Assembly (NCBI RefSeq): GCF_902859645.1
Contig: NZ_CADIJR010000035.1
Location: 1-64,000 of the forward strand
DNA from: Achromobacter insuavis
GTDB lineage: Bacteria; Pseudomonadota; Gammaproteobacteria; Burkholderiales; Burkholderiaceae_B
Reading direction: 5' to 3'
Length of the DNA: 64,000 nt
In this document: positions 9,768 through 20,956 of the stretch, in pieces
How the letters are laid out: the number at the start of each line of letters is the position of its first letter
Position numbering within the stretch: the stretch's first letter is position 1
Program-made: the position numbers and the translations under genes
Notes under the pieces: model-generated
Seen by the model: only the letters and a program-made list of their open reading frames with translations
Told to the model about the DNA's origin: nothing
Databases searched by the model: none

Positions 9768-10649
9768 TCAATACTGCACTTTGCGGTCGACGTAGCGGAA
9801 CTGCACGACCGTCAAGGCAATCACAATGAACATCAGCACCACCGACTGGGCCGCGGACGAGCCGAGGTCCAGGCCACGGAAGCCGTCGCTGTACACCTTG
9901 TAGACCAGGATCGAGGTCGACGTGCCCGGGCCGCCCTGCGTGGTGGTGTCCACCACCGCGAAGGTGTCGAAGAAGGCGTAGATGATGTTGACCACCAGCA
10001 GGAAGAAGGTGGTGGGCGACAGCAGCGGGAACACGATGCTCCAGAAGCGGCGCGACGGGCTGGCGCCGTCGATCGCGGCGGCTTCGATGAGCGAGCGCGG
10101 AATCGACTGCAGGCCGGCCAGGAAGAACAGGAAGTTGTACGAGACCTGCTTCCAGACGGCGGCGATCAGCACCAGGATCATGGCCTGGTTGCCGTCCAGG
10201 CGCGGGTTCCAGTCGACGCCGGCCTGGCGCAGGGCCACGGCCAGGATGCCGACCGAGGGCGAGAACAGGAACAGCCACAGCACGCCGACCACGGCGGGCG
10301 CGACGGCGTAGGGCCAGATCAGCAGGGTCTTGTAGAGCCCGGCGCCGCGGATCACGCGGTCGGCCATGACGGCCAGCAGCAGCGAGACGCCCAGGCCGAC
10401 CACGGCGACCAGGATCGAGAACACCGCCGTGACACGGAAGGAATCGAGGTAGGCCTGTTGCGAGAACAGCTCCATGAAGTTGTCGAAACCGACGAACTCG
10501 GAGGACAGGCCGAAGGCATCTTCCAACCGCATCGACTGCCACATGGCCTGGCCGGCGGGAAGGAAGAAGAAGACCACGGTAATGACGATCTGCGGCAGGA
10601 GCAGCAGATAGGGCAGGGTCTTGTGCCCAAAGACAACACGTTTTTCCAT
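9768..10649 (-). CDS. ugpA: sn-Glycerol-3-phosphate ABC transporter permease
   Basis: Inner-membrane permease of 293 residues, MalF-type partner of UgpE. The first TM is at about residues 13-32 ([20 protein letters not shown]), and the EAA motif is [24 protein letters not shown]. It ends [10 protein letters not shown], which matches the UgpA C-terminus. It is separated from ugpB by 236 bases containing two strong inverted repeats. Confidence 0.92.
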   Translation of the reverse strand: MEKRVVFGHKTLPYLLLLPQIVITVVFFFLPAGQAMWQSMRLEDAFGLSSEFVGFDNFMELFSQQAYLDSFRVTAVFSILVAVVGLGVSLLLAVMADRVIRGAGLYKTLLIWPYAVAPAVVGVLWLFLFSPSVGILAVALRQAGVDWNPRLDGNQAMILVLIAAVWKQVSYNFLFFLAGLQSIPRSLIEAAAIDGASPSRRFWSIVFPLLSPTTFFLLVVNIIYAFFDTFAVVDTTTQGGPGTSTSILVYKVYSDGFRGLDLGSSAAQSVVLMFIVIALTVVQFRYVDRKVQY

Positions 10650-10771
10650 AGGGGGAACCCAAGGTACGAAAAACGGCGGTTGGATTAACCGCCGCTTGAA
10701 ACCGCCGGCCGGGAAGCGGCACCGGCCTGGCTCGAGGCGCCCGAGGGCGCCGGCAACGCATAAGCACGATA

Positions 10772-10806
10772 GGCTTAAAGCCCCAAAATAACCAGGGCTT
10801 TAAGCC
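10772..10806 (-). promoter_or_regulatory. Hairpin in the ugpB-ugpA intergenic region
   Basis: GGCTTAAAGCCC and GGGCTTTAAGCC form a perfect 12-bp stem with an 11-base loop. A second, longer-range pair (CAAGCCCC at 10821, GGGGCTTG at 10857) lies next to it. Binding-protein genes are often followed by such hairpins, which stabilise the 5' cistron and dampen read-through. With no T tract, partial attenuation is the likely role (inference). Confidence 0.6.
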
Positions 10807-10885
10807 TCGCTTGAATCACGCAAGCCCCTGTCACGAAACGGAAATCGTGCGTGGCGGGGGCTTGTTCCGAGTCCCGGAACGGGCG

Positions 10886-12199
10886 TTACTTTACACTCTT
10901 CTCGAACTTTTCCAGCAGTTCGTTGCCGCGCTTGACGATGTTCTCGGCGCCGTCCTTGGCCGCGACCTTGCCGGCCACGATGCGTTCGATTTCGGCGTCC
11001 TCGATTTCACGGATCTGCGGCAGGAAGCCCAGGCGCAGGCCACGCGATTGCGCGGTGGTTTCGACGTTCAGCTGCTTGACGCCGACTTCGGTGCCGGGGT
11101 TCTTGTCGTAGAAGCCGTCTTTCTTGGTCAGCTCGTAGGCGGCCTTGGTGACGGGCACGTAGCCGGTCTGCTGGTGCCAGCGGGCGGCGATTTCCGGGCT
11201 GGCCAGGAACTTGAAGAACGCGGTCACGCCCTTGTAGGTTTCCGGCTTCTTGTTGGCGAAGACCCACAGCGAGGCGCCACCGATGATGGTGTTCTGCGGC
11301 GCGCCCTGCACGTCGGCGTAGTAGGGCACGGTCGAGGTGCCGAATTCGAACTTGGCGTTCTTGGCGATGTTGGCGCGCAGGCCCGACGAACCGGTGATCA
11401 TGGCGCACTTGCCGCTGATGAACAGCGAGTTCGGCTCGTCGCCGCGGCCGCCGTACATGAAGATGCCTTCCTTGCCCAGCTTGGCCAGGTTTTCCAGGTG
11501 GCGCACGTGCAGCGGGGTGTTGATGGCGATGCGGGCGTCCAGGCCGCCGAAGCCGTTGTCCTTGGTGGCGTACGGCACGTTGTGCCAGGCCGAGAACGTT
11601 TCCAGCTGGACCCACGACGGCCACGACGTGGTGTAGCCGCATTCCTGGCCCGCGGCCTTCAGCTTCTGGCCGGCGGCGGCCAGTTCTTCCCAGGTCTTGG
11701 GCGGCTTGTCGGCGTCCAGGCCGGCCTTCTTGAAGGCGTCCTTGTTGTAGTAGAACACCACGGTCGAGCTGTTGAAGGGCATCGACACCAGCTTGCCGTC
11801 GGCCGACGAATAGTAGCCGGCCACGGCGCCGATGAATTCCTTCGGATCGATCGGGTTGCCGACTTCTTCCGACATCTGCTGCACCGGCTTGATGGCGCCC
11901 TTGGCGTACATCATGGTGGCGGTGCCGACTTCGAACACCTGGAGGATGTCCGGGGCGTTGCCGGCGCGGAACGCGGCGATGCCGGCGTTCATGGATTCGC
12001 CATAATTGCCCTTGTAGACGGCCTTGACCTGGTAGTCGGGGTTCTTCTTGTTGAACTCGTCGACGAGGCCGTTCACGCGGTCGCCCAGCGCGCCTTCCAT
12101 CGAGTGCCAGAACGTGATTTCGGTGGCCGCGTGCGCGGAAGCGCCGGCGAAGGCCGCCATGACGGCGGCAAAGGTGAGGGCAATTCGGTGGGATCGCAT
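10886..12199 (-). CDS. ugpB: sn-Glycerol-3-phosphate-binding periplasmic protein
   Basis: Extracellular solute-binding protein (family 1) of 437 residues, first gene of the ugpBAEC operon. The signal peptide is MRSHRIALTFAAVMAAFAGASAHA, and the mature start ATEITFWHSMEGALGDRV is the UgpB hallmark. Further markers are MPFNSSTVVFYYNKDAF and GGASLWVF. The start at 12199 is chosen because a GGAGG site lies 8 bases upstream and the signal peptide begins there. A Pho-box-like tandem repeat lies 68-96 bases upstream, so phosphate-starvation control is likely. Ligands are expected to be glycerol-3-phosphate and glycerophosphodiesters. Confidence 0.93.
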   Translation of the reverse strand: MRSHRIALTFAAVMAAFAGASAHAATEITFWHSMEGALGDRVNGLVDEFNKKNPDYQVKAVYKGNYGESMNAGIAAFRAGNAPDILQVFEVGTATMMYAKGAIKPVQQMSEEVGNPIDPKEFIGAVAGYYSSADGKLVSMPFNSSTVVFYYNKDAFKKAGLDADKPPKTWEELAAAGQKLKAAGQECGYTTSWPSWVQLETFSAWHNVPYATKDNGFGGLDARIAINTPLHVRHLENLAKLGKEGIFMYGGRGDEPNSLFISGKCAMITGSSGLRANIAKNAKFEFGTSTVPYYADVQGAPQNTIIGGASLWVFANKKPETYKGVTAFFKFLASPEIAARWHQQTGYVPVTKAAYELTKKDGFYDKNPGTEVGVKQLNVETTAQSRGLRLGFLPQIREIEDAEIERIVAGKVAAKDGAENIVKRGNELLEKFEKSVK

Positions 12200-12266
12200 G
12201 AGAGGTTTCCTCCAGTTGGGCGTGTCGCGACCGGGATTGTCCGGGCGCGGAAAACACGTCACCTTA

Positions 12267-12295
12267 TGAATTGTTTGTGACAAAACCGTGACTTT
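12267..12295 (-). promoter_or_regulatory. Pho-box-like tandem repeat upstream of ugpB
   Basis: On the minus strand the sequence reads AAAGTCA-CGGT-TTTGTCA-CAAA-CAATTCA: three 7-bp units at exact 11-bp spacing, two carrying the GTCA core of the PhoB half-site. It is placed and oriented to replace the -35 of the ugpB promoter, with CATAAG as a possible -10. The spacing is seen directly; binding by PhoB is inferred from known ugp regulation in E. coli. Confidence 0.6.
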
Positions 12296-12393
12296 CACAT
12301 CACTTAAAACGCCTGTCAAATTGCGCGTTTTAGGCGCGAACGAACATTTTCTTTTTTTTCCCGCTGGAGCCGGCCGGTTTACAATCGCTTCCT

Positions 12394-13227
12394 ATGAAAA
12401 ACGAACTTTCGATTGCGTTCATCGGCGGCGGCAATATGGCCGCTGCCCTGGCCTCCGGCCTTGCGGGCAAAGTATGCCCCGCCGGCAGCATTCATGTCAT
12501 TGACATTAACCAGGATTCGCACGCCGCCTGGCAGGCCCGCGGCATGACCACCGCGACCGCTCCGGACGAGGCCCTGGCGCGCTGCCGCGTGTGGGTGTTC
12601 GCAGTCAAGCCACAGAACATGAAAGACGTTGTGGCTTCCACGCGTCAGTGGTTGCGCGACGACACATTGGTGGTAAGCGTGGCGGCCGGCATCCGCGCCG
12701 ATACGCTGGCCGGCTGGCTCGGCACGCCCGAGGCGCCGTGGCGCCGCCTGGTGCGCTGCATGCCCAATACCCCGGCGCTGGTCGGCGCCGGCATCACCGG
12801 CCTGGCGGCGCTCGACGGGGTGGGGCAGGCCGACCGTGACCTGGCCGCCAGCATGCTGGCCAGCGTCGGCGACGTGGTCTGGGTGGCCGACGACGCGGCG
12901 CTGGACGCCGTGACCGCGCTGTCGGGCAGCGGCCCGGCCTACGTCTTCCTGTTCCTGGAAGCCCTGATCGCCGGCGGCCAGAAGGTCGGCCTGACGGCCG
13001 AGCAGGCGCGCCAGCTGGCGCTGGGCACTTTTGCGGGCGCCACCAAGCTGGCGGCCGAATCGTCCGAGCCGCCGTCGGTGCTGCGCGAGCGCGTCACCTC
13101 CAAGGGCGGCACCACCGCCGCGGCGCTGGCCGCGTTCAATGCCGCCGGCTTTGCCGGCATCGTCGAGGACGCCATGGCCGCGGCCGCGCAGCGTTCGCGC
13201 GAGCTGGCCGAGGAGTTCGGCAAGTGA
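12394..13227 (+). CDS. proC: Pyrroline-5-carboxylate reductase
   Basis: Final enzyme of proline synthesis, reducing pyrroline-5-carboxylate with NAD(P)H; cytosolic, 277 residues. The Rossmann motif is FIGGGNMAAALASGL at the N-terminus. The active-site region ALSGSGPAYVFLFLEAL and the C-terminal VTSKGGTTAAAL are both diagnostic. A TACAAT hexamer ends only about 9 bases before the ATG, so if it is the -10 the transcript has almost no leader. It overlaps the next gene by 4 bases (GTGA). Confidence 0.94.
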   Translation: MKNELSIAFIGGGNMAAALASGLAGKVCPAGSIHVIDINQDSHAAWQARGMTTATAPDEALARCRVWVFAVKPQNMKDVVASTRQWLRDDTLVVSVAAGIRADTLAGWLGTPEAPWRRLVRCMPNTPALVGAGITGLAALDGVGQADRDLAASMLASVGDVVWVADDAALDAVTALSGSGPAYVFLFLEALIAGGQKVGLTAEQARQLALGTFAGATKLAAESSEPPSVLRERVTSKGGTTAAALAAFNAAGFAGIVEDAMAAAAQRSRELAEEFGK

Positions 13228-13778
13228 GCCAGGCCGCCGCGCGCTTTGCCCCCATGAGCCGGGCGCAGTTCGGCATCGCCGTGCTGTGCATGCTGCTGGT
13301 GGTGGTGGGCTCGAACATCCTGGTGCAGGTGCCGCTGAACGATTGGCTGACCTGGGGCGGCCTGTCGTATCCGGTGGCGTTCCTGGTGACCGACGTGCTC
13401 AATCGCCGGTTCGGCCCCGCGGCCGCGCGCCGGGTGGTGTGGTTCGGTTTCGCCGCGGCGCTGGCGGTGTCGGTGTGGGTGGCGTCGCCGCGCATCGCGC
13501 TGGCCTCGGGCCTGGCCTATATCTGCGCGCAGCTGGTCGACATCCAGGTGTTCGACCGCCTGCGCGACCAGCGCTGGTGGCGCGCGCCGCTGGTGTCAGG
13601 GGTGCTGGGCGCGATCCTCGACACCGCGGTGTTCTTCAGCGTGGCCTTCGCCGCCACCGGCACGCCCTGGGTGACCTGGATGATGGGCGACCTGGCGATC
13701 AAGCTGGTGGTCAACATCAGCATGCTGGCGCCGTTCCGCGCGCTGATGTGGAATCTGGCCAAACCTGCCAGCGTCTGA
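13224..13778 (+). CDS. yhhQ: VUT-family (DUF165) membrane protein, queuosine-precursor transporter-like
   Basis: Integral membrane protein of 184 residues with about five to six hydrophobic segments. It carries the family pattern LSYPVAFLVTDVLNRRFG and a conserved C-terminal part with LDTAVFFSVAFA and WMMGDLAIKLVV. E. coli YhhQ imports the queuosine precursors preQ0/preQ1. It starts with GTG inside the proC stop (GTGA overlap), so the two genes are translationally coupled. Queuosine-precursor uptake is inferred from family membership. Confidence 0.82.
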   Translation: MSQAAARFAPMSRAQFGIAVLCMLLVVVGSNILVQVPLNDWLTWGGLSYPVAFLVTDVLNRRFGPAAARRVVWFGFAAALAVSVWVASPRIALASGLAYICAQLVDIQVFDRLRDQRWWRAPLVSGVLGAILDTAVFFSVAFAATGTPWVTWMMGDLAIKLVVNISMLAPFRALMWNLAKPASV

Positions 13779-13807
13779 TTTTCGAAAATCGGTGATTATT
13801 ATTAACG

Positions 13808-13822
13808 GGATAATCATTATTC
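13808..13822. promoter_or_regulatory. Fur-box-like palindrome
   Basis: GGATAATCATTATTC contains GATAATCATTATT, which matches 12 of 13 positions of the 3' part of the classic Fur consensus GATAATGATAATCATTATC. It also fits the 7-1-7 model at 11 of 14 positions. It lies in an AT-rich island in otherwise GC-rich DNA. Fur binding is inference. Confidence 0.5.
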
Positions 13823-13910
13823 GTAAGACTCGCGTAAGTACTGTATGAAAATGCGAAGTCAAACGGCGTATTAATGATTATTCATATAAATCACCTGCCA
13901 TCGAATGCAT

Positions 13911-13950
13911 CGCGGCGCCATGGGAAATCCAAGGCGCCGCGCGGATTTTT
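13911..13950 (+). terminator. Intrinsic terminator with no gene in front of it
   Basis: CGCGGCGCC pairs perfectly with GGCGCCGCG around a 13-base loop, followed by CGGATTTTT. The T tract is on the plus strand only. The last plus-strand coding sequence ended 130 bases earlier, beyond the Fur-like element, so this may end a small RNA started at about 13825-13897. Confidence 0.6.
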
Positions 13951-14172
13951 CCTGCGTTTTCACATACTTGTCGCACCGATCCGTCACGATTAAAGGTTTC
14001 TCCTGAAATATTGGGGATTACACGCAGTGACAGTATGTCTGCTTGCTTCCAGAATACCGGCCACACCGTGTTTTTGCCCAAGAAGCCGGCGACGCGCGAT
14101 ACGGGTTGCGGGGTATCCACCCGACAGACCGGATCGAACAGAGCCGCTCAAAACCTCGCTGGAGAACTCCGC

Positions 14173-15288
14173 ATGAAGTTTCTGCATCGCCTTACCCCGG
14201 TAGCTATGGCATTCGGGGCGCTTGCCCTGGCAGGTTCCGTGCACGCCGCCGATACGATCAAGATCGGCATCCCGCAGCCCATGACGGGCCCCAACACCCA
14301 GTACGGCGACCAGATCCAGGCTGGCGCGCTGACTGCCATCGAGACCATCAACGCCAAGGGCGGCGTGAAGGGCAAGAAGCTCGAACCGATCCTCATCGAC
14401 GACGGCTGCGAACCGAAGCAGGCCGTGCCGGCCGCCAACCGCGTGGTCAACTCCGGCGCCAAGTTCGCCGTGGCCCATGCGTGCTCGGGTGTGACCGTGG
14501 CCGCCGTGAACGTCTACGAACAGGAAGGCATCGTCGGCATCACCCCGGGCGCGACGTCGCCGCTGGTCACCGACACGATCAAGCCGCATTACTTCTTCCG
14601 CACCATCGGCCGCGACGACCAGCAAGGTCCGTACGCCGCCCGCTACATCGCCAACACCCTCAAGCCCAAGAAGGTCGCCGTGCTGCACGACAAGCAGACC
14701 TACGGCTCGGGCGTGGCCACCCAGGTCAAGGACACCCTGACCAAGGAAGGCGTGAACGTGGCGCTGTTCGAAGGCATCAACGTCGGCGACAGCGATTACT
14801 CGGCCATCATCACCAAGCTCAAGTCGGCCGGCGTCGACCTGGTCTACTTCGGCGGCTACCACCCCGAACTCGGCCTGCTGCTGCGCCAGTCGCGTGAACA
14901 GGGCCTGAAGGTCCAGTTCATGGGTCCGGAAGGCACCGCCAACCAGGATCTGGTGGCGATCGCCGGCCCGGCCATCGAGGGCCTGCTGGTCACGCTGCCC
15001 GCCGACTTCACCAAGCTGCCGGGCAACGAAAGCATCGTCAAGGCCTTCAAGGACGCCAAGCGCGATCCGGACGGCGCCTTCCAGATGCCGGCCTACGCCG
15101 CGGTGCAGATCCTGGCCGACAGCATCACCGCCGTGGGCGAGGATCCCGCCAAGGTCGCCGACTACATGCACAAGACCACCTTCAACACCGGCATCGGCAA
15201 GGTCGAGTACGACGCCAAGGGCGATCTGAAGAACTTCGAGTTCGCCGTTTACAAATGGGACAAGAACGGCAAGAAGACCCAGCTGTAA
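14173..15288 (+). CDS. livK: Branched-chain amino acid ABC transporter substrate-binding protein
   Basis: Periplasmic binding protein of 371 residues, first gene of livKHMGF. The signal peptide MKFLHRLTPVAMAFGALALAGSVHA precedes ADTIKIGIPQPMTG. The start at 14173 is supported by GGAGA 8 bases upstream and by the signal peptide; the frame is open further upstream without coding character. It is a close paralogue of the orphan protein at 2.1 kb. A gap of about 190 bases separates it from livH. It delivers Leu/Ile/Val or related ligands to LivHM. Confidence 0.94.
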   Translation: MKFLHRLTPVAMAFGALALAGSVHAADTIKIGIPQPMTGPNTQYGDQIQAGALTAIETINAKGGVKGKKLEPILIDDGCEPKQAVPAANRVVNSGAKFAVAHACSGVTVAAVNVYEQEGIVGITPGATSPLVTDTIKPHYFFRTIGRDDQQGPYAARYIANTLKPKKVAVLHDKQTYGSGVATQVKDTLTKEGVNVALFEGINVGDSDYSAIITKLKSAGVDLVYFGGYHPELGLLLRQSREQGLKVQFMGPEGTANQDLVAIAGPAIEGLLVTLPADFTKLPGNESIVKAFKDAKRDPDGAFQMPAYAAVQILADSITAVGEDPAKVADYMHKTTFNTGIGKVEYDAKGDLKNFEFAVYKWDKNGKKTQL

Positions 15289-15479
15289 ACTCCCGCGATT
15301 CCGCCGGCGTGGTGCCGGCGTGAGGGCCTGTCGTCGTCGTTGTGTCGTAATCCGCGTAGCGATGCGCCAAAAGCGCTGTGCGGCCGGCACGCGATGATCA
15401 CAGGCCCTTAAAATACGCCCAGGTTTCCGGCTCCGGGTCTCTCTACCGGAGCCGGAACTATTTGGAGCACAGAGAAATA

Positions 15480-19107
<3,628 letters not shown>

Positions 19108-19144
19108 TCCGCTTGAAGGTTTTATTCCCCGCGAAGGGAAATTT

Positions 19145-19175
19145 GGGCGCTACTGCGAAGGGCGCCCTTTTTTTT
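19145..19175 (+). terminator. Rho-independent terminator of livKHMGF
   Basis: GGGCGC pairs with GCGCCC across an 11-base loop and is followed by eight Ts (19168-19175), 38 bases after the livF stop. Confidence 0.85.
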
Positions 19176-19666
19176 CGTCTTGATCGAGGCGGGGGGGGGG
19201 GCTTCGTGGGTCGCCCGAGGGGGGGGGGGGGGGGGCGCGACGGGCCAACGATTGCGGTCCGGAGCGTTCGCTCCGGACTGCCCCTTCGTCATCTTCGTCA
19301 CAGCCTGCGGCTGTTCCTTCAGATTCCCTCGGGCGCATCGACGGCCCGCCGCGCCCACCCGCCACCCGCCTCGGGCTGCGGATTGCGAGGCTTGTCGCGC
19401 TGCTGGAGCGTGGGGTAAGGGGCGGGTTTTGCGGGGCCCGCAAAGATTGGCCGCGCGGGCGGCCAATCTTGGCATACGCGGTGGGGGTGCGTCGGGAGGA
19501 TGGCGCTGCGCGCTGGGGGAGGGGGGACCCGCCTGGGGGGGGAGAGAGAGGGGCGGTCGCACTGTGCCAGACATGAAATCGGGTTAGAGGCCTTTGATTT
19601 CTGGCATTGGGATCGGGGGGGCCGAGCTTTTTCATAGCAACTCGACCGCCCTGTAGGGCTCGCGTA
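19176..19666. repeat. Non-coding G-tract and palindrome-rich region
   Basis: This 490-bp stretch holds homopolymer runs of 11 G (19191-19201) and 17 G (19219-19235), plus shorter G7-G8 runs near 19535 and 19614. It also holds three perfect inverted repeats: 19257-19278 (10-bp arms, TT spacer), 19428-19444 (8-bp arms around one G) and 19443-19470 (12-bp arms, GCGG loop). Open frames across it are very low-complexity (Gly/Arg-rich) and unconvincing. It resembles a dispersed intergenic repeat, but only one copy lies in this window. Confidence 0.6.
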
Positions 19667-20116
19667 TTACTTGTCCGCGGGGCCGAGGGCCTCTGCCCAG
19701 TTCTTTTTCATGGCGGCGATTCGGGCCTCGTAGGCGGATTTCAGGCAGGCGGCGTCGGGGCAACGGTCGCGCACGGTGGTGCGCCATTGCGTCTGTTCTT
19801 TTGCCACGGGATCGCGCCATTCGCCGGTTTCACCGTCACGGCCAGCGGTTTCGGACTGGATCTTGTCGTAGAGATCCTTCACCTGATCGTCCAGCCTGGA
19901 CAGCGACGGGTCGGCGCAGATCAGATGTTCGACATGGGTTTTCGCGGCCTTGCAGTCGAAGCCGGCGGCGTGGGCGGCTTTGACTGGCAGGAACGGAGCG
20001 CTGGCGAGGACGGCGCAGATTGCCGCATGCAGGATCGCATGTTTGCCTTGAGCGCTTTGCCGGCGCGGGCCTTTCATGATGGCGGTCGGCATTGCCGCGG
20101 GAACGGGGTTGCGCAC
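19667..20116 (-). CDS. LprI-like (DUF1311) exported protein
   Basis: Small secreted protein of about 149 residues in the lysozyme-inhibitor LprI/DUF1311 family. The mature part starts after AHA and reads GFDCKAAKTHVEHLICADPSL, then LDDQVKDLYDKI, the conserved Cys pair spacing and WRTTVRDRCPDAACLKSAYEARI. Four Cys probably form two disulfides. I chose GTG 20116 because AGGAG lies 8 bases upstream; ATG 20077 (MKGPRRQ) gives a more usual signal peptide and is a real alternative. It is monocistronic on the minus strand. Lysozyme inhibition is shown only for some family members. Confidence 0.75.
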   Translation of the reverse strand: MRNPVPAAMPTAIMKGPRRQSAQGKHAILHAAICAVLASAPFLPVKAAHAAGFDCKAAKTHVEHLICADPSLSRLDDQVKDLYDKIQSETAGRDGETGEWRDPVAKEQTQWRTTVRDRCPDAACLKSAYEARIAAMKKNWAEALGPADK

Positions 20117-20212
20117 GTCCTTGACTCCTGAATGATCCGCGGCCACCGATAGGGGGGGCCCGCGGGTCGATTCTCCCGGTTGTCGGGCGGTTGTGCAACT
20201 CGCGGGCCTTGC

Positions 20213-20956
20213 CTACGCGGCGATGCGTTGCTCGGGCTGGTCGGCCAGGTAGTGGGCGATGGCGGCGCGGGCCAGGGCGTCGATCGAGTCGGTCAGGGTG
20301 ATGCCCAGGCTGGGGCGCAGGGCGTGGGGCACGGCCAGCGGCAGCTCGGTGCAGCCCAGGACGACGGCGTCGGCGCCGCGGGCCTTGAGGCGGGCGATGC
20401 ATTCGGCGGCGGGGGCGAAGGCGGCTTCGAGCTGGTTGCCCTTGACGGCGCGGATCGAGGCCATGCAGTAGCGTTCGACTTCATCGTCGTCGGGGACGAT
20501 GCATTCGTAGCCCTGGGCTTCGAGGTGGCGCTGGTAGAGGCCGAGCTTGAGCGTGGCGGCGGTGCCCATCAGGCCGATGCGGCCCTGTTGCAGGCCGAGG
20601 CGGCGCAGGTCGTCGATGACGGCCTGGATGATGTGCAGCACGGGGCGCTGGGTGGCGGCGGCGATGTCGTCGTACCAGAGGTGCGCGGTGTTGCAGGGGA
20701 TGGCGATGAGCTGGGCGCCGGCGCGTTCCAGAAAGCGCACGCCTTCGACCATGTAGGGCAGGGGATTCTCGCCGCCGGCCATGTAGGCGCTGGAACGATC
20801 GGGGATGCGCGGATCGTTGCGAAGCAGGGTGGGGATGTGCTGCTGGTCCGCGTCGGCGGGCGTGAGCGCCGCGAGGCGGAGCGCGAAGGCGGCGCCGGCC
20901 ATGGGGCCCATGCCGCCCAAAACACCCAGGTAACAGCCCTGGGAATAGCTATTCAC
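20213..20956 (-). CDS. Aspartate/glutamate racemase-family protein
   Basis: Cofactor-independent racemase of about 247 residues. Both catalytic Cys motifs are present: IPCNTAH (about residue 80) and LGCTELPL (about residue 190). The N-terminus YLGVLGGMGPMAG is typical of the family. I start it at GTG 20956, which has GGAG 8 bases upstream and overlaps the D-aminoacylase stop by 8 bases. The ATG at 20980 lies deeper inside that gene. Translational coupling with the aminoacylase suggests it racemises the amino acid that enzyme releases, plausibly D-Asp or D-Glu (inference). Confidence 0.85.
   Translation of the reverse strand: MNSYSQGCYLGVLGGMGPMAGAAFALRLAALTPADADQQHIPTLLRNDPRIPDRSSAYMAGGENPLPYMVEGVRFLERAGAQLIAIPCNTAHLWYDDIAAATQRPVLHIIQAVIDDLRRLGLQQGRIGLMGTAATLKLGLYQRHLEAQGYECIVPDDDEVERYCMASIRAVKGNQLEAAFAPAAECIARLKARGADAVVLGCTELPLAVPHALRPSLGITLTDSIDALARAAIAHYLADQPEQRIAA

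Larger units (their letters stand above)
13779..14172. other. 394-bp intergenic region between yhhQ and livK
   Basis: Much more AT-rich than its surroundings over 13779-13895. It holds a Fur-box-like palindrome, a second AT-rich palindromic stretch (TGATTAT...ATAAATCA, 13874-13892), a TATAAA hexamer at 13885 and an intrinsic terminator at 13911-13950. The remaining 220 bases up to livK must hold the livKHMGF promoter, but I could not pick out clear -35 and -10 boxes. No protein-coding frame is convincing. Confidence 0.6.
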
